From contig PAQL01000015.1 in the NCBI GenBank assembly GCA_002709295.1, positions 62,001 through 126,000 of the forward strand: DNA of 64,000 nt, given 5' to 3'. A model generated the notes under the pieces. The model searched no databases. It was not told where the DNA came from and saw nothing but the letters and a program-made list of their open reading frames with translations. The position numbers and the translations under genes were made by a program. This document shows, piece after piece, positions 44,584 through 54,477 of the stretch. The DNA is from Phycisphaerae bacterium (GTDB lineage: Bacteria > Planctomycetota > Phycisphaerae > Phycisphaerales > SM1A02). The first letter of the stretch is position 1. Each line of letters opens with the position of its first letter.

Positions 44584-47500
44584 GAGGACTCCTGATTCGG
44601 AGATGACTTCGGACCGAATCGCTCGCTCGACCGCTGGATGATCGCGTAGAGCACCGGCACCATCAGGAGGCTGATCACGGTGGCGGCGATCATCCCCCCG
44701 AAGACGGTGGCGCCCATCGCCTTCCGACTCATGGCTCCGGCTCCGGTCGCGACCAGGAGCGGAAGCACCCCGAGGATGAAGCTGAAAGCGGTCATCAGCA
44801 CGGCACGGAAACGCATCCTTGCCGCGTCCACCGCCGCCTCTTCGGGCGACACGCCCTCCTCGCGGCGGGTCTTCGCGAACTCGACGATGAGGATCGACGA
44901 TTTGGCGGCCAGGCCGATGAGCAGGACGATGCCGACCTGGACGTACAGATCGATCGGCATGGAGGCGACCATGAGTGCGGTCACCACCCCGACCAGGGCG
45001 GTCGGCACGCTGAGCACCACGGAGATCGGAAGCGTCCAGCTCTCGTACTGGGCGGCCAGCACCAGGAAGACGAGGATCACCGCGAGTCCGAAGGTCGTCG
45101 CCAGACCGCCGGTGGCGAGCTTCTGCTGGAACGCGAGGTCCCGCCAGGCGAATCCGATTCCGGGGGGCAGATCCTGTTCCCCGATCTGTTCCATGATGTC
45201 CAGGGCCTGTCCACCGGAGAAGCCCGGCGCCGGTCCCGCGGTCACCCGGGCCGAGGGATAGATGTTGAAGTGGTACACGCTCTCCGGACCGAAGGTCTGC
45301 TGGATGGAGGCGATCGAACCGATCGGGAGCATCCTGCCTTCACGATTCCGAACCTGGAGTCGTGCGATGTCCTGGGGTTCGGTCCGGAATCTCGGTTCGG
45401 CGCTGGTCCGGACCTGGTAGATGCGTCCGAAGTTCGTGAAGTCGTTGACGTAGTAGCTTCCGAGGTTCGCCGAGAGGGTCTGGAAGATCTCGGAGAGCTC
45501 GATGCCGCGCGAGAGCGCCTGTTCCCGGTCGATGTCGACGAAGACCTGGGGCACCCGGGCGCTGAAGGTCGTGATCGCGCGGCTGATCGTCGACTGTCCG
45601 TTCGCGGCGTCGACGTAACCGTCGACCGCGCCCTGGAGGAAGTCCATGCCTCGTCCCGAACGGTCCTGGATCTCGAGCGAGAGTCCGGCACTGGCGCCCA
45701 GTCCCGGCAGGGAGGGGACGGGGAAGGCGACCACGAGGCCCTCCTGGATCCCGCCCCCGATCGCATTCAGCTGTCCGATGATCGACTGCTGGAAGAGTTC
45801 GGGGTCGGGGCGGTCGTCCCAGGAGTCGAAGACCACCACGATGGTGGCGGCGTTGGAGGCCGCGGCGCCGGAGAGCAGGGAGAAGCCGTTGAGGGCGAGG
45901 ACCTTGTCCACGCCGGGGACCTCCCGGACCTGATCGACCACGCGATCGACCACGTCCTGGGTCCGCGACGAACTGGCGGCGTCGGGGAGCTGCACGTTCA
46001 TGATGCAGTAGCCCTCGTCCTCCTGGGGGACGAAGCCGGTTGGAAGGCGGCTGAAGCCGAGCCCGCCGAGGACGACGAGTGCGACGAAGGCGGCGATGGT
46101 CACCGGCCAGACCCTCAGGAGGGCGCCGACGGAACCGGCGTATCCCCGGGTCACCCGGCCGAGCATGTCGTCGAACCAGCGGAAGAACGAGTTCTTCCGG
46201 TCGCTGGTGGGTCTGAGGATCACGCCGGCGAGGGCGGGGCTCAGGGTGAGGGCGTTCAGGGAGCTGAACAGGGTCGCGATCGAGATGGTCAGTGCGAACT
46301 GCTTGAGCAGGCTGCCGGTGATGCCGGCCACGAAGGCGGCCGGCACGAAGACCGCGAGCAGGACGATGGTGGTCGCGACCACCGGCCCGGAGACCTCTGC
46401 CATCGCCTTGCGGGCGGCCTCCCGGGGCGGAAGCTTCTCCTCGTCGAGGATCCGGATCACGTTCTCGACCACCACGATCGCATCGTCGACCACGATGCCC
46501 ACCGCGAGCACCAGTCCGAAGAGGGTGAGGAGGTTGAGGCTGAATCCCATCAACTGCATGACGGCGAAGGTGCCGATGAGCGAGACGGGGATGGTGACGG
46601 CGGGGATCAGCGTCGCACGGAGGTTCTGCAGGAAGATGTAGACCGTGAGGATCACCAGGATGATGGTGATCAGCAGCGTGATCTGCAGTTCGGCGAGGCT
46701 GGTCCGGATGATGAGGGTGCCGTCGAACACGATGGTGTGCTCGACCCCCTCGGGGAAGCCGCGGGCCGCCTTCTCGAGGACCGCGGTGCAACCGTCGGCC
46801 ACGTCGATCGCGTTGGCCCCGGGAAGCTGGTAGATGGCGAGGGTCGCGGCGGGCAGGCCGTCGAGATCGCTGGAGAGGGTGTAGCTCTGTGAACCGAGTT
46901 CGATCCGTGCGACGTCCCGAAGCTGGACGGTCGCACCGTTCTCGCCGGTCCTCACCACGATGCTTTCGAACTGCTCCTGGGTCTGAAGGCGACCCGAGGT
47001 CGTGACGGTGAGGTCGAAGACCTGGCCGGGAGGGGCGGGTTGCGCGCCGATCCGGCCCGCCGCGACCTCTACGTTCTGGCTTCGGATGGCGGCGACCACC
47101 TCGTTGGTGGTCATGTCGAGCGATCGCAGCGTCTCGGGATCCAGCCAGATCCGCATGCTGTAGCTGCCCACGCCGAAGATCTGCAGGTCGCCCACACCGG
47201 GGACCCTGGTCAGTTCGTCCCGAAGCTGGGCCTCCGCGTAGTTGTTCAGGAAGAGGGCGTCGTACTCGTCGGTGTTCGAGATCAGCGACGCGTACATGAT
47301 GATGTCGGTGGACTGCTTCTTGGTGAGGACGCCCTGTCTCTGGACCTCCTCGGGCAGCTTGGGGATCGCGGAGGCCACCCGGTTCTGCACGAGGACGTTG
47401 GCGATGTCGAGGTCGGTGCCGACCTCGAAGGTCACGGTGATGCTGCACGAGCCGTCGCTGGCCGAGACGCTGCTCATGTAGAGCATCCCGTCGACCCCGT

Positions 47501-47711
47501 TCACCTCCTGCTCGATGGGGGTGGCGACCGTCTCCCCGATCGTGGTGGCGCTCGCTCCGGGATAGAACGCCGAGACCTGGATGGTGGGCGGCGCGATGTC
47601 GGGGTACCTGGCCCTCGGCAGCGCGTCGTAGGAGATGGCGCCGAGGATCACGATCACGATCGAGATGACCGCGGCGAAGATCGGGCGCTTGATGAACGTG
47701 TTGCTGATCAT
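44580..47711 (-). CDS. RND multidrug efflux transporter (AcrB/HAE1 family)
   Basis: A 1043-residue inner-membrane proton-driven pump. It begins [28 protein letters not shown], typical of AcrB/MexB, and carries the proton-relay pair in TM4 ([14 protein letters not shown]), and [14 protein letters not shown] in TM10 where the conserved Lys is. Two large periplasmic loops are present in the usual places. It probably exports drugs, lipophilic compounds or metabolites. The adaptor gene lies 27 bases upstream in the operon; no outer-membrane TolC-like gene is in the window, so a TolC partner must come from elsewhere. Confidence 0.95.
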   Translation of the reverse strand: MISNTFIKRPIFAAVISIVIVILGAISYDALPRARYPDIAPPTIQVSAFYPGASATTIGETVATPIEQEVNGVDGMLYMSSVSASDGSCSITVTFEVGTDLDIANVLVQNRVASAIPKLPEEVQRQGVLTKKQSTDIIMYASLISNTDEYDALFLNNYAEAQLRDELTRVPGVGDLQIFGVGSYSMRIWLDPETLRSLDMTTNEVVAAIRSQNVEVAAGRIGAQPAPPGQVFDLTVTTSGRLQTQEQFESIVVRTGENGATVQLRDVARIELGSQSYTLSSDLDGLPAATLAIYQLPGANAIDVADGCTAVLEKAARGFPEGVEHTIVFDGTLIIRTSLAELQITLLITIILVILTVYIFLQNLRATLIPAVTIPVSLIGTFAVMQLMGFSLNLLTLFGLVLAVGIVVDDAIVVVENVIRILDEEKLPPREAARKAMAEVSGPVVATTIVLLAVFVPAAFVAGITGSLLKQFALTISIATLFSSLNALTLSPALAGVILRPTSDRKNSFFRWFDDMLGRVTRGYAGSVGALLRVWPVTIAAFVALVVLGGLGFSRLPTGFVPQEDEGYCIMNVQLPDAASSSRTQDVVDRVVDQVREVPGVDKVLALNGFSLLSGAAASNAATIVVVFDSWDDRPDPELFQQSIIGQLNAIGGGIQEGLVVAFPVPSLPGLGASAGLSLEIQDRSGRGMDFLQGAVDGYVDAANGQSTISRAITTFSARVPQVFVDIDREQALSRGIELSEIFQTLSANLGSYYVNDFTNFGRIYQVRTSAEPRFRTEPQDIARLQVRNREGRMLPIGSIASIQQTFGPESVYHFNIYPSARVTAGPAPGFSGGQALDIMEQIGEQDLPPGIGFAWRDLAFQQKLATGGLATTFGLAVILVFLVLAAQYESWTLPISVVLSVPTALVGVVTALMVASMPIDLYVQVGIVLLIGLAAKSSILIVEFAKTRREEGVSPEEAAVDAARMRFRAVLMTAFSFILGVLPLLVATGAGAMSRKAMGATVFGGMIAATVISLLMVPVLYAIIQRSSERFGPKSSPNQESS

Positions 47712-47738
47712 GACGTGGTCCTCGCCGAAAAGGCGGGG

Positions 47739-48929
47739 TCAGGGGGTCTCGGCGATCTTCGATCCGGGATCGATCCGTTCCATGGCCTCCTTCAGGCCGA
47801 CGATTTCCGGCGTGACCGGGGCTCCGGGGCGGGCCCGGAGGATGCCGTCCACGATCACCACGCTGTTCTCGTCGATTCCCTTGAGGACCTCGGTGAGTCC
47901 GTCGATGGTCACGCCGATCTCCACCCCCTGGCGACTGACGATGTCGTCGGGACCGACCAGGTAGACGTACTCGCCCGCCATGTCCACGAGGATCGCGGAT
48001 TCAGGAAGGGCGAGGGTCTCCTGGGAAGGCTGCTCGAGCCTCGCCCGGACGAAGAGACCGTCACGAAGAATGCCGTCGGGATTGGGGATCGTCCCCCGCA
48101 TCCGCATGGTGCCTGTGCTTCGGTCGATCTCGTTGTCGATGAAGTCCAGGCGGCCTTCGATGCCGTAGGGTCTGCCGTTGGGCAGGATGAGCTTGAAGGG
48201 ATAGGTCCGGAGTTCGTCGGGGTCCCTGCCCGCGGCTCGCGTGCGGGACCGGAAGTCGAGGTAGCCCTTCTCCGGGACGTCGAAGTAGACCTTCATGGGA
48301 TCGATGGTCGAGACCTTCGCGAGAAGGGTCGGATCCCCGCGTCCCACGAGGTTGCCGACGCTGACCAGCTCCTCGCCGATCCTCCCGTCGATCGGACAGG
48401 TCACCGTGGTGTAGGAGAGGTCGAGCTCCGCTCTCTCGAGCTTCGCCTGAGCCTGCTGGACGGCCGCGGCCGAGACCTCCACCCTGGCCCGGGACTCGAG
48501 GAGTTCGTAGTCGGTGGCGGCGCCCTCGTCATAGGCGTTCTGATACTTCCGGCTGAGTTCGACGTCGAGCTGGTAACCGGCGTTCGCGGCCGCGAGATCC
48601 GCCCTCGCCCCGTTCACCGCGGCCTGGTACTCGTTGGTCTCGAGGGTGAAGAGGACGTCGTCACGGCTGACCTCCTGGCCGGGGGTGAAATCCCTCGTCT
48701 TCAGGAATCCCGAGACCCTCGCCCGAACCTCGATCGTCTCCACCGGACGGACCGTGGCGACGATGTCCTGGTAGGGCGTGAAGGTGTGAAGGGGCGGCTT
48801 GATGGCGGTGACGGAAGGAGGCGGGGGGGCCTGGTAGGCATTCTCCTCGCCACCGCATGCGGTCAGGAGGATGGACGCCGCCATGCAGGCGAGTCCTCCC
48901 AGTCTGCTTGATCTGCCTTGGTGGAGCAT
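47739..48929 (-). CDS. RND periplasmic adaptor (membrane-fusion lipoprotein)
   Basis: A 396-residue membrane-fusion lipoprotein that bridges the RND pump and an outer-membrane channel. The lipobox is LLTAC (about Cys25). The barrel-sandwich/lipoyl halves are IEVRARVSGFLKTRDFTPGQEVSRDDVLFTLE and LSYTTVTCPIDGRIGEELVSVGNLVGRGDPTLLAKVS, flanking an alpha-hairpin; the beta-barrel domain follows (DPMKVYFDVPEK). It starts the three-gene RND operon. Divergent S8 peptidase gene 200 bases away. Confidence 0.93.
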   Translation of the reverse strand: MLHQGRSSRLGGLACMAASILLTACGGEENAYQAPPPPSVTAIKPPLHTFTPYQDIVATVRPVETIEVRARVSGFLKTRDFTPGQEVSRDDVLFTLETNEYQAAVNGARADLAAANAGYQLDVELSRKYQNAYDEGAATDYELLESRARVEVSAAAVQQAQAKLERAELDLSYTTVTCPIDGRIGEELVSVGNLVGRGDPTLLAKVSTIDPMKVYFDVPEKGYLDFRSRTRAAGRDPDELRTYPFKLILPNGRPYGIEGRLDFIDNEIDRSTGTMRMRGTIPNPDGILRDGLFVRARLEQPSQETLALPESAILVDMAGEYVYLVGPDDIVSRQGVEIGVTIDGLTEVLKGIDENSVVIVDGILRARPGAPVTPEIVGLKEAMERIDPGSKIAETP

Positions 48930-49046
48930 GTTGACCTCGGTGTGGGTTCTTTGACGAGGATGGTACCGCCCACGGCGATTCCATCCGGCTCCGGAGTGCG
49001 AAACCCGTCGTCATCGTCGTTCTCGCCGTTTCCGCGTAATCGCTTG

Positions 49047-49075
49047 TTGCTCCGGTCGGTCCGGTTCGGGATACT
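49047..49075 (+). promoter_or_regulatory. Candidate sigma70-type promoter for the S8 peptidase
   Basis: TTGCTC (49047-49052) and GATACT (49070-49075) are separated by exactly 17 bases, 55 bases before ATG 49130. This is in the 200-base divergent gap shared with the RND operon. Confidence 0.5.
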
Positions 49076-49129
49076 TGATTCGGACCCGTCCGATCCCCCC
49101 CCCGAAACCTCGAGAGGAAGACCCCAGAG

Positions 49130-50812
49130 ATGACCGGCCACCGATCCGCATTGCTCGCCTGTTCGATCCTTGCCTGCAGCCTGCCGGCCTTCTCCGCACA
49201 ACAGGTGCCGGTGGAGACCGGAGTGGTCGAGGATTTCGACCTTTCCCGCATCATCGCCGTCTACCGTGATCCGGCCGCGCCGGGAGCGGGGGTCGTCGAC
49301 GCCCTGGCAAGGCTGGGTCATCCGGCCGACCGCGTCCAGCCCGGCGGTGTGCCGGGATGGGCCTACGTGGTCCTCGATCGGGATCCGCGGTCCGAGCTCG
49401 CCCGGCTCTCCCGGAGCGGCACGATCGACATGGTCACTCCGATCCTTCCCGAGGACGGGAACCTGCCTCGATTCCCCACCCGGGATCTTCTGGTCCAGTT
49501 CGAGGTCGACGGTGCACCGGTGATGCTCGGCGACGAGTTCGAGATTCTCGATCGGGACTTCGCGGGCACGCCGGGTCTGACCCGGGTCCGCACCGGAGCC
49601 CGGACCGGCGCCGAGGCGAAGGCGATCGCCGCGGGCATCGCCGCCCGTCCGGGCGTGGAGTTCGCGCATCCGGATTCGATCTACTGGGCGCGTCGACACG
49701 GCGGGGGATACGTCCCCAACGATCCCCAGTTCTCCAGCCAGTGGGGTCTCGATCAGGCCAACGACCACGACATGAACGCACCCGAGGCGTGGATGATGAC
49801 CACCGGCGATCCCGCCATCGAGGTCGTGGTCTTCGACTCGGGCATCCAGGCCGGCCATCCCGACCTCTCGCTCGTCCCGGGTCAGGACTTCACCGGCGGC
49901 AACTCCGACGGCTCGCCGAACTCGACCTGCGACAACCACGGCACCGCGGTGGCGGGCTGCGTCGCGGCCACCATCGACAACGGAATCGGGATCGTCGGGA
50001 TCGCCCCGGACTGCCGGGTGAAGTCGGGCAAGATCTTCAACGAGATCTTCTTCATCGCCTTCTGCCTTCCCTTCCTCGAGTCCCAGGACTCCTGGACCGT
50101 CGCGGGCATCAACTGGGCCGCCGACTCCGGCGCCCGGGTCACCAACTCATCCTGGGGCGGTGGCACCGGATCGGCCGCGGTCTCCGGCGCCTTCGCTTCG
50201 ACGCGGGAGGCCGGCGTGCTGCACTTCGCCTCGACCGGAAACGACGGGACGAGCACCATCGGCTTCCCCGCCAACCTGCCCTCGATCAACGCGGTCTCGG
50301 CGATCCAGAGCAGCGGAGCCATCGCGTCCTTCAGCACGATCGGGAACGGCAACTTCATCTGCGCCCCCGGCGTGTCGATCCTGACCACCGATCGAACCGG
50401 CGGCGACGGCTACGGTTCGGGTGACACGACCTCGATCGATGGAACGTCCTTCTCCTCGCCCTACGCCGCCGGCGTGGCGGCCCTCGTCCTCGCCGCGGAT
50501 CCGTCCCTCACTCCCGAAGAGGTCGAGCAGGTGCTCGCCGACACCGCCAAGGATCGCGGCGCCGCGGGTTACGACACCACCTTCGGCTGGGGACTCGTGG
50601 ATGCCGCCGCGGCGGTCGCCGCGGTTTGGAACGACGAGGAGCCCTGTTTCGGCGATCTCAACGGCGACGGCTCCGTCAACGGCGGGGACCTTGGATTCGT
50701 GATCGCGGACTGGGGCGCGTGCCCGGGTTGTCTCGGAGATCTCGACGGTGACGGATTGGTCACCGGCGCGGATCTCGGCCTGATGATCTCGGCCTTCGGC
50801 CCCTGTCCCTGA
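49130..50812 (+). CDS. Secreted subtilisin-like S8 peptidase with dockerin-like tail
   Basis: A 560-residue secreted protease. Signal peptide MTGHRSALLACSILACSLPAFSA. The catalytic triad is Asp236 (VVVFDSGI), His270 (NHGTAVAG) and Ser440 (GTSFSSPYAAG), with Asn in STGNDG as the oxyanion partner. Residues 27-190 resemble an inhibitor/propeptide region. Residues about 508-560 hold two dockerin-like loops (DLNGDGSVNGGDLGFVIADWG and DLDGDGLVTGADLGLMISAFG) with four nearby cysteines. It probably degrades extracellular proteins or processes surface proteins. It ends six bases from the end of the convergent S9 peptidase gene. Confidence 0.94.
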   Translation: MTGHRSALLACSILACSLPAFSAQQVPVETGVVEDFDLSRIIAVYRDPAAPGAGVVDALARLGHPADRVQPGGVPGWAYVVLDRDPRSELARLSRSGTIDMVTPILPEDGNLPRFPTRDLLVQFEVDGAPVMLGDEFEILDRDFAGTPGLTRVRTGARTGAEAKAIAAGIAARPGVEFAHPDSIYWARRHGGGYVPNDPQFSSQWGLDQANDHDMNAPEAWMMTTGDPAIEVVVFDSGIQAGHPDLSLVPGQDFTGGNSDGSPNSTCDNHGTAVAGCVAATIDNGIGIVGIAPDCRVKSGKIFNEIFFIAFCLPFLESQDSWTVAGINWAADSGARVTNSSWGGGTGSAAVSGAFASTREAGVLHFASTGNDGTSTIGFPANLPSINAVSAIQSSGAIASFSTIGNGNFICAPGVSILTTDRTGGDGYGSGDTTSIDGTSFSSPYAAGVAALVLAADPSLTPEEVEQVLADTAKDRGAAGYDTTFGWGLVDAAAAVAAVWNDEEPCFGDLNGDGSVNGGDLGFVIADWGACPGCLGDLDGDGLVTGADLGLMISAFGPCP

Positions 50813-50818
50813 GTCGGC

Positions 50819-53416
50819 TCACCGAGTCCAGAGCGTCCGAGCGAAGAGCTCGTGGATCCGACGGTATTCGTCGATCCACGAGCTCGTCTCCTTGAATCCG
50901 TGCCCCTCGACCGGATACGCCGCGACCTCCCAGTCGATCCTGCCGAGCTCGATGAGCCGCTGGGCGAGCCGGACGGTGTCGGAGTAGGGGACGTTGGCAT
51001 CGACCATGCCGTGGCAGATCAGGAGCTCGTCCTCGAGGCCTTGGGCGTGTTCGATGGGGGAGCTGCGTCGATAGGCCATCGGATCGTCCTGCGGTGTGTT
51101 CAGGATGTTGGCGGTGTACCCGTCGTTGTAGAACGACCAGTCGGTGACCGGCCGCAGGGCGGCACCGGCCTTGAAGACTCCCGGTCGGGTGAAGAGGCCC
51201 ATCAGGGTGGTGAAGCCGCCGTAGCTTCCACCGTAGATCCCGATCCGTCCGGGGTCCACGTCGTGATGCTCGGCGAGCCAGGCGATGCCGTCCTCGTAGT
51301 CGTCGAGTTCGCTGGGGCCCATGTCGCGGGCGATGGCGGTCCGCCAGTCCCGTCCGTAGCCCGAGCTCGCCCGGTAGTCCAGGTCGAGAACCACGAAGCC
51401 TTCCCCGGCGAGTATGTCGTGGAAGAACCCCTCCCGGAAGTACCGGCTCCATCCGGCGTGGGCGTTCTGCAGGTATCCCGCGCCGTGCACGAAGAGCACT
51501 GCGGGGCGTCGCCCGTCCGCAAGCGTCGGAGCGTCCGGTGGCGGCAGATGCAGTCGTCCCCGGATGTCGCGCCCATGACGGCCCGGCACGTCGATGAGCG
51601 TCGCGGGTTCCCAGTCGAGTCCGGAGAAGGCCTCGGAAGCCGAATCGGTCAGACGACGAGGGGCGGCCGGCCTCTCGCCCTCGGCGGGAAGTTCGACGAC
51701 GAAGAGCTCCGCGGGGAGATCAAGAAACGACTCGGTGAAGGCGACCGCCGTGCCGTCCGGTGAGACCGTGAACCGTTCGACCATCCCTTCGCCGCCCGCG
51801 ACCGTCTCGCTCCCGCCCGTCGAGGGATCCAGTCGTTCCAGCCGCCAGATGCTGGGGTCGTCGCGATTGGATCTGAACAGCAGCGTGCCGTCGATCGGGT
51901 GCTCCTCCACGCCTCGAACCTCGAAGGGACCGCCGACCAGGGCGCGGGTACCGTCATCCGGTGTCCAGCCCATGAGATCCGACCATCCCGATGCCTCGCT
52001 GAGGAACCACATCATCGAACCGTCGCGAGTCCAGTCCATCTCGTTGAAGCTCCAGTTGATCCATCCGGGATCGAACAGGTGCTCGACGATGGTGATCGGC
52101 GAAACGGATTCCTCGTCGGGTGTCTCCTTTTCCGCATCGGTGACGATCGATTCCGGATCGATCATCGCGATCCACCGATCCTTGTTGTCATGGCTGCGGA
52201 TCATCACGGCGGCACGGGTGCCGTCGGGATGCCATGCCACCCGGACGATGGAGACCGGACGGGGATCGGCCATCTCCGCCTCGGTCGTCGTTTCCGGATT
52301 CGAATCCGAGGCGGACTCGGCCAGTCGGGTCACGATCTCAAGGGGTGACGACCCGGTGGCGTCGGCTTCGCCGTCGGCGGGGTCCGTCTCCGAAGCCACC
52401 GCCACTCCGTCCGAATCCTCCTCCTCCATGGTCTCGAGCCAGATCCGGTTCTCCTCCCGGACCGATGCCAGTCGATCGGTGTGTCGTTCCGGAAGATCGT
52501 CGAGCACCACGTCGTGGGCCTCGCCGGTCTCCAGGTCAACCAGGACGAGGCGTTCCGGTCGTCGATCCCGGGTGCCGACCTTGGGCCGAAGGGCGCTGCT
52601 GGTCACGTAGCCGTCGTCGGTCACCCAGATCGCCATGTCGTCTCGCCGGGCATCGGGTTCGTTCCTCGGCGTGACCTCGAGCAGCATCCAGCGGGCATCG
52701 GGGGAGAGGTGTCGCCCCGACTCCCGTTCACTCGAGGGAAGGTGCACCGGCCCGAGGACGACGTGACGCTTCGCCTCGCGGGTCTCCTCGCCACGGAGCC
52801 TTGCCGCTTCACGCCGTGCGGCGTCATCGCTCAGCACGGTGAAGAGACGTCGTTGATCCGCCGCGAGTCCCTCCGGCTCCTCGGGCGGTTCCGGTGGTTC
52901 TCCGAACCGCACGATGACGGGTTCGACCTCGATCCCGGTGTCCAGGTCCCGGATGATCGTGTTTCCGTCGCGTTCGAACACGATGCGCCCGTCCGCGAGC
53001 CATCGGGGCGAGGATTCGCGATCCGTGGTCCGGGTCAGCTGGGTCGTCGTCCCCTTCGTGTCGACGATGACGAGATCGCCGTCGCGGGTGGTCGCCATCA
53101 GGGAGCGGTCACGGTTCCATCGCCCGTCCGGGATCACGGTCACTCGTTCCTCGAGGGGAAGCACCCGCAGATCGCCGGTGGCCGGGTCGACCTCGACGGT
53201 CTCCACTTCTTCGGTGTCTCCGACCGGACGATCGAAGAGGAGGCGTCCATCCGCGGTCCACCGCGGGTTCCGGGGAAAGGCCCCGAGCCAGGCGGGGTCG
53301 GCCATCGCGGTCGGGAGGTCGAGACGGTCGGCTTCCCCTCCGTCGGCGGGGGGCATGGCCGGGCCGTTGAAACCGAGGACCAGGGGGATCAAGAGGAGTG
53401 GCGCGGGGCTGGGCAT
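50819..53416 (-). CDS. S9 family (prolyl oligopeptidase-type) peptidase
   Basis: An 865-residue peptidase with a signal peptide (MPSPAPLLLIPLVLGFNGPA), an N-terminal seven-blade propeller (residues about 50-590, for example PRWLADGRIVFERDGN, FTVSPDGTAVAFTES) and a C-terminal alpha/beta-hydrolase domain. The catalytic triad is Ser731 (GGSYGG), Asp806 (MVDANVP) and His839 (VEGHGF). It resembles acylaminoacyl peptidases and dipeptidyl peptidases. The propeller has two long acidic inserts (around residues 330-400) that normal members lack. It probably completes peptide breakdown outside the cytoplasm together with the neighbouring S8 protease. Confidence 0.92.
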   Translation of the reverse strand: MPSPAPLLLIPLVLGFNGPAMPPADGGEADRLDLPTAMADPAWLGAFPRNPRWTADGRLLFDRPVGDTEEVETVEVDPATGDLRVLPLEERVTVIPDGRWNRDRSLMATTRDGDLVIVDTKGTTTQLTRTTDRESSPRWLADGRIVFERDGNTIIRDLDTGIEVEPVIVRFGEPPEPPEEPEGLAADQRRLFTVLSDDAARREAARLRGEETREAKRHVVLGPVHLPSSERESGRHLSPDARWMLLEVTPRNEPDARRDDMAIWVTDDGYVTSSALRPKVGTRDRRPERLVLVDLETGEAHDVVLDDLPERHTDRLASVREENRIWLETMEEEDSDGVAVASETDPADGEADATGSSPLEIVTRLAESASDSNPETTTEAEMADPRPVSIVRVAWHPDGTRAAVMIRSHDNKDRWIAMIDPESIVTDAEKETPDEESVSPITIVEHLFDPGWINWSFNEMDWTRDGSMMWFLSEASGWSDLMGWTPDDGTRALVGGPFEVRGVEEHPIDGTLLFRSNRDDPSIWRLERLDPSTGGSETVAGGEGMVERFTVSPDGTAVAFTESFLDLPAELFVVELPAEGERPAAPRRLTDSASEAFSGLDWEPATLIDVPGRHGRDIRGRLHLPPPDAPTLADGRRPAVLFVHGAGYLQNAHAGWSRYFREGFFHDILAGEGFVVLDLDYRASSGYGRDWRTAIARDMGPSELDDYEDGIAWLAEHHDVDPGRIGIYGGSYGGFTTLMGLFTRPGVFKAGAALRPVTDWSFYNDGYTANILNTPQDDPMAYRRSSPIEHAQGLEDELLICHGMVDANVPYSDTVRLAQRLIELGRIDWEVAAYPVEGHGFKETSSWIDEYRRIHELFARTLWTR

Positions 53417-53508
53417 GGATGAGGTGGCTTTCCGTGACGGAGGGGGGGAGGTCGACGATCGGTGGCCCTAGGGTATGCCGGGGGGGTGTCCGGTTCCGGG
53501 CGTTCCGG

Positions 53509-54477
53509 TCACCGGAGGATGTCGAGGGCCTCGCGGGTCGGGATCGCCATCCACCCTGGTGAGAGCATGCGGGCCGCGAAGCGATGCTCCCGGGATCCCG
53601 GTTCCAGTTCCGGACGACCCGCCAGTCCGCTCACCAGTCCGGCGTAGGCCAGGAGCACGCTCCTGGCGAGCCGAGCGGGCGTGGTGCGGGTCTCGGGCCG
53701 GCGCTCGCAGATCTCGAGCAGCGAATCGATCGTGTGGTCCGGTCCCGACTCCAGGGTCAGTCGGACCACGTCGTCGACGGGATCCCCGATCGAGGCGGTC
53801 TGCCAGTCGAGGACCCGCGGCCCGGACTCGGAGAAGACGACGTTGTCCAGGTGGAGGTCGCCGTGGATCAGTCTCGACGGGAGATCATCCGGCACCGAGG
53901 CGATCGTCTCGAAGCGGTCGCCGATCGTCTCCGCGAGGTGATCGTGTTGCGCTGCGAGCTGCGGGAAGCGCTCCCTCATCCGGCGGCTGCGGCGGATGAA
54001 CCGGGTCGCTCGGCGATGGTGGGGACGGCAGGTGGTGGTGCCCCGTCCCCAGTCCGGCAGCTTCAGCGGTTCGAGATCCGGATCCCCGGCCCTGATCCTC
54101 CAGGCGATGGCCATGCGATCGAGGATCGAATCGATTCGATCCTTCTCCTCGCCCCGAAGGGAATCTCCCGGGGTCCCCTCGACGGCCTCGAGGACGATGA
54201 TGCAGCGATGGGATCGTTCGTCGGTCTCGCCCGCGATCAGTCGTGGCGCCAGCCCGCGGAGTCGGTCGCCGATCGCGCGGAGGACATGGAGTTCCCGGGT
54301 CGCTCTCTCGTGAAGATCCGCCCGATCCGCGACCTTGGCCACCATCCTCCGGTCACCGGCGATCACATCGTGGACTCGACAGGTCGAGCCCGGATGCCCG
54401 ATTCGTTCCCGGATCGAACCCACCGGTCCGATGTCCGCGTGATCGAGCACCGCCGCGATCCCGGACGCATCGCTCAT
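53509..54477 (-). CDS. Aminoglycoside-phosphotransferase-like kinase
   Basis: A 322-residue APH/choline-kinase-fold protein with the catalytic loop LIHGDLHLDNVVF and the metal-binding VLDWQTASIGDPVDDVVRL. The N-lobe is short and starts with a nucleotide-like region (RRMVAKVADRADLHERATRELHVLRAI). The substrate is unknown; members of this fold phosphorylate choline, sugars, antibiotics or homoserine-type small molecules. It overlaps the upstream DUF819 gene by ATGA (54474-54477), which suggests a link to a transported substrate. Confidence 0.85.
   Translation of the reverse strand: MSDASGIAAVLDHADIGPVGSIRERIGHPGSTCRVHDVIAGDRRMVAKVADRADLHERATRELHVLRAIGDRLRGLAPRLIAGETDERSHRCIIVLEAVEGTPGDSLRGEEKDRIDSILDRMAIAWRIRAGDPDLEPLKLPDWGRGTTTCRPHHRRATRFIRRSRRMRERFPQLAAQHDHLAETIGDRFETIASVPDDLPSRLIHGDLHLDNVVFSESGPRVLDWQTASIGDPVDDVVRLTLESGPDHTIDSLLEICERRPETRTTPARLARSVLLAYAGLVSGLAGRPELEPGSREHRFAARMLSPGWMAIPTREALDILR

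Noticed and set aside
45270-46892. Long plus-strand frame opposite the RND pump
   Set aside because: Composition dominated by Asp/Glu/Gly/His, no domain; antisense artefact of a high-GC gene.
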